DNA of 32,913 bases from the NCBI GenBank assembly GCA_001311565.1, contig BBBM01000029.1, positions 1 through 32,913 of the forward strand, written 5' to 3'. How positions within the stretch are numbered: the first letter of the stretch is position 1; every line of letters starts with the position of its first letter. The stretch is from Desulfothermus okinawensis JCM 13304. GTDB lineage: Bacteria; Desulfobacterota; Desulfovibrionia; Desulfovibrionales; Desulfothermaceae. Below, in pieces: positions 32,244 through 32,913 of this stretch. The position numbers and the translations under genes were made by a program. The notes under the pieces were generated by a model that saw nothing but the letters and a program-made list of their open reading frames with translations, ran no database searches and was not told the origin of the DNA.

Positions 32244-32775
32244 AAAAACAGAACAATCTCACAAAATTTTTTTTTAATTGGAATTTACTTTATCTTTTTA
32301 GCTGTATCATTTGCACTGCATTTTAGACCTGGCCAGGAAATAGGAATAAATTTTTTTGAGTTTTTCCATAGAGATGCTAAGATTTTGCCCTGTGCTTTTA
32401 TATTAATTGGGCTCTTTGAAGTGTGGGTAAAGAAGGAAAAGGTAGAAAAACATTTAGGTAAAGATTCTGGTATATTATCACATGTATGGGCCATACTCCT
32501 TGCAGGCACTACAGTTGGAGGATTATATGTGGCATTTCCTGTTGCTTATTCCCTGTTTAAAAAAAGGAGCAAAACTCTCTGTTATCTTCACGTACATTGG
32601 TGCCTCTGGAATCTGCAGGGTGCCTATGACAATCTTCGAGGCATCTTTTATGGGAATAAAATTCAGTATCATAAGGCTGGTAGTTTCCATACCTCTGGTA
32701 ATACTTAGCTCCATATGGCTTGGGAATTATCTTGAAAACAAAAATTACAAAATCTCTATAAAACAGGATCTATAA
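32240..32775 (+). CDS. Half-permease 2, ArsP/DUF318-like (frame-broken)
   Basis: About 178 residues with helices at LIGIYFIFLAVSFALHF, ILPCAFILIGLFEVWV, LSHVWAILLAGTTVGGLYVA and FSIIRLVVSIPLVILSSIWL. LLAGTTVGGLYVAFPV and SGICRVPMTIFEASFMG parallel the GSITLIPGFIAYPL and TTTLMMVGVMTYPVE segments of the first half, so the two proteins are probably the two inverted or repeated halves of one transporter. T9 at 32267-32275 and A7 at 32559-32565 are one too long. Translationally coupled to half 1 by ATGA. A 38-base gap to the next gene holds no clear terminator. Confidence 0.7.
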
Positions 32776-32813
32776 CTCAAATTTGTCAAATAAAGTTCCT
32801 TTGTTATCAATTA

Positions 32814-32913
32814 TCAATTGATCTTCTCCCATTCAAAATTTACCACATTCCTATCTTTTGAGCTAAACTCTATGCCTATTAAATATATCTTATCTGATGT
32901 ATCTAAATATTTT
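32814..32913 (-). CDS. C-terminal end of an AAA/PD-(D/E)XK-type protein (partial)
   Basis: Only the last 32 codons are in the window. KIYLIGIEFSSKDRNVVNF before the stop resembles the closing strand of the PD-(D/E)XK nuclease domain (PF08011) found at the end of the common bacterial AAA-ATPase-like proteins, which typically read IGINFS..KRNI..W. The start and the ATPase domain would lie beyond the right edge. Too short for certainty. Confidence 0.45.
   Translation of the reverse strand, partial: KYLDTSDKIYLIGIEFSSKDRNVVNFEWEKIN

Noticed and set aside
32776..32813. Sixth copy of the dispersed hairpin
   Set aside because: Only one arm-like piece (CTCAAATTTGTCAAAT) is present, with no matching second arm.

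Overview
The window is AT-rich bacterial chromosome with dense, mostly operonic genes. The gene set points to an anaerobe of the Desulfobacterota/Thermodesulfobacteria kind: indolepyruvate:ferredoxin oxidoreductase (iorAB), futalosine-route menaquinone genes (mqnD, mqnE), an NDP-forming acyl-CoA synthetase, a Desulfovibrio-type TPR protein with FmdB-like zinc ribbon next to it, fused ispDF and a bacterial CULT-domain protein. This placement is inferred from family recognition; no 16S rRNA is present.

The most striking property is window-wide. Nearly every gene, including essential ones (cysS, ispDF, nadD, proA), is broken by single-base frame errors although the protein reads as a clean full-length family member on both sides of each break. 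The breaks follow a rule: A/T runs whose length should be 6-8 are one longer (occasionally two), while G or C runs are one shorter. I therefore report whole genes spanning the corrected frames and give the break positions; the extents rest on that correction. A consensus error is the likeliest cause; genuine tract expansion rescued by slippage is the alternative.

Layout. 1-1423: bioA (minus). 1735-2145: CULT-domain protein (plus), facing a chemoreceptor (2200-3902, minus) across a shared terminator. 4078-6797: nadD, proA and a metallo-beta-lactamase-fold hydrolase (minus). 6884-13884: plus-strand operon from a good promoter: membrane-anchored TPR protein, iorA, iorB, FmdB-type zinc ribbon protein, Desulfovibrio-type TPR protein, a protein with four 29-residue repeats, and an ABC-class ATPase. 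13945-14656: RNase P RNA with its promoter, then a small acidic membrane protein. 14680-16797: ATP-sulfurylase-like/APS-kinase fusion and a DUF1992 protein (minus). 16886-22226: aminotransferase, cysS, ispDF, C4 zinc-ribbon protein and a Nif3-like protein (minus). 22240-22457: tRNA-Met with promoter and terminator. 22466-28766: minus-strand operon of enoyl-CoA hydratase, coiled-coil protein, NDP-forming acyl-CoA synthetase, radical SAM protein, CcdA-like membrane protein and methyltransferase, divergent from a TetR regulator (29068-29682) that probably controls it. 29711-31677: divergent mqnD and mqnE. 31752-32775: two overlapping half-permeases. 32814-32913: the tail of a PD-(D/E)XK/AAA-type protein.

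A family of short inverted repeats (consensus close to ACCCAAGTTTGTCA...TGATAAACTTGGGT) occurs in at least five intergenic spaces, mostly at gene ends.
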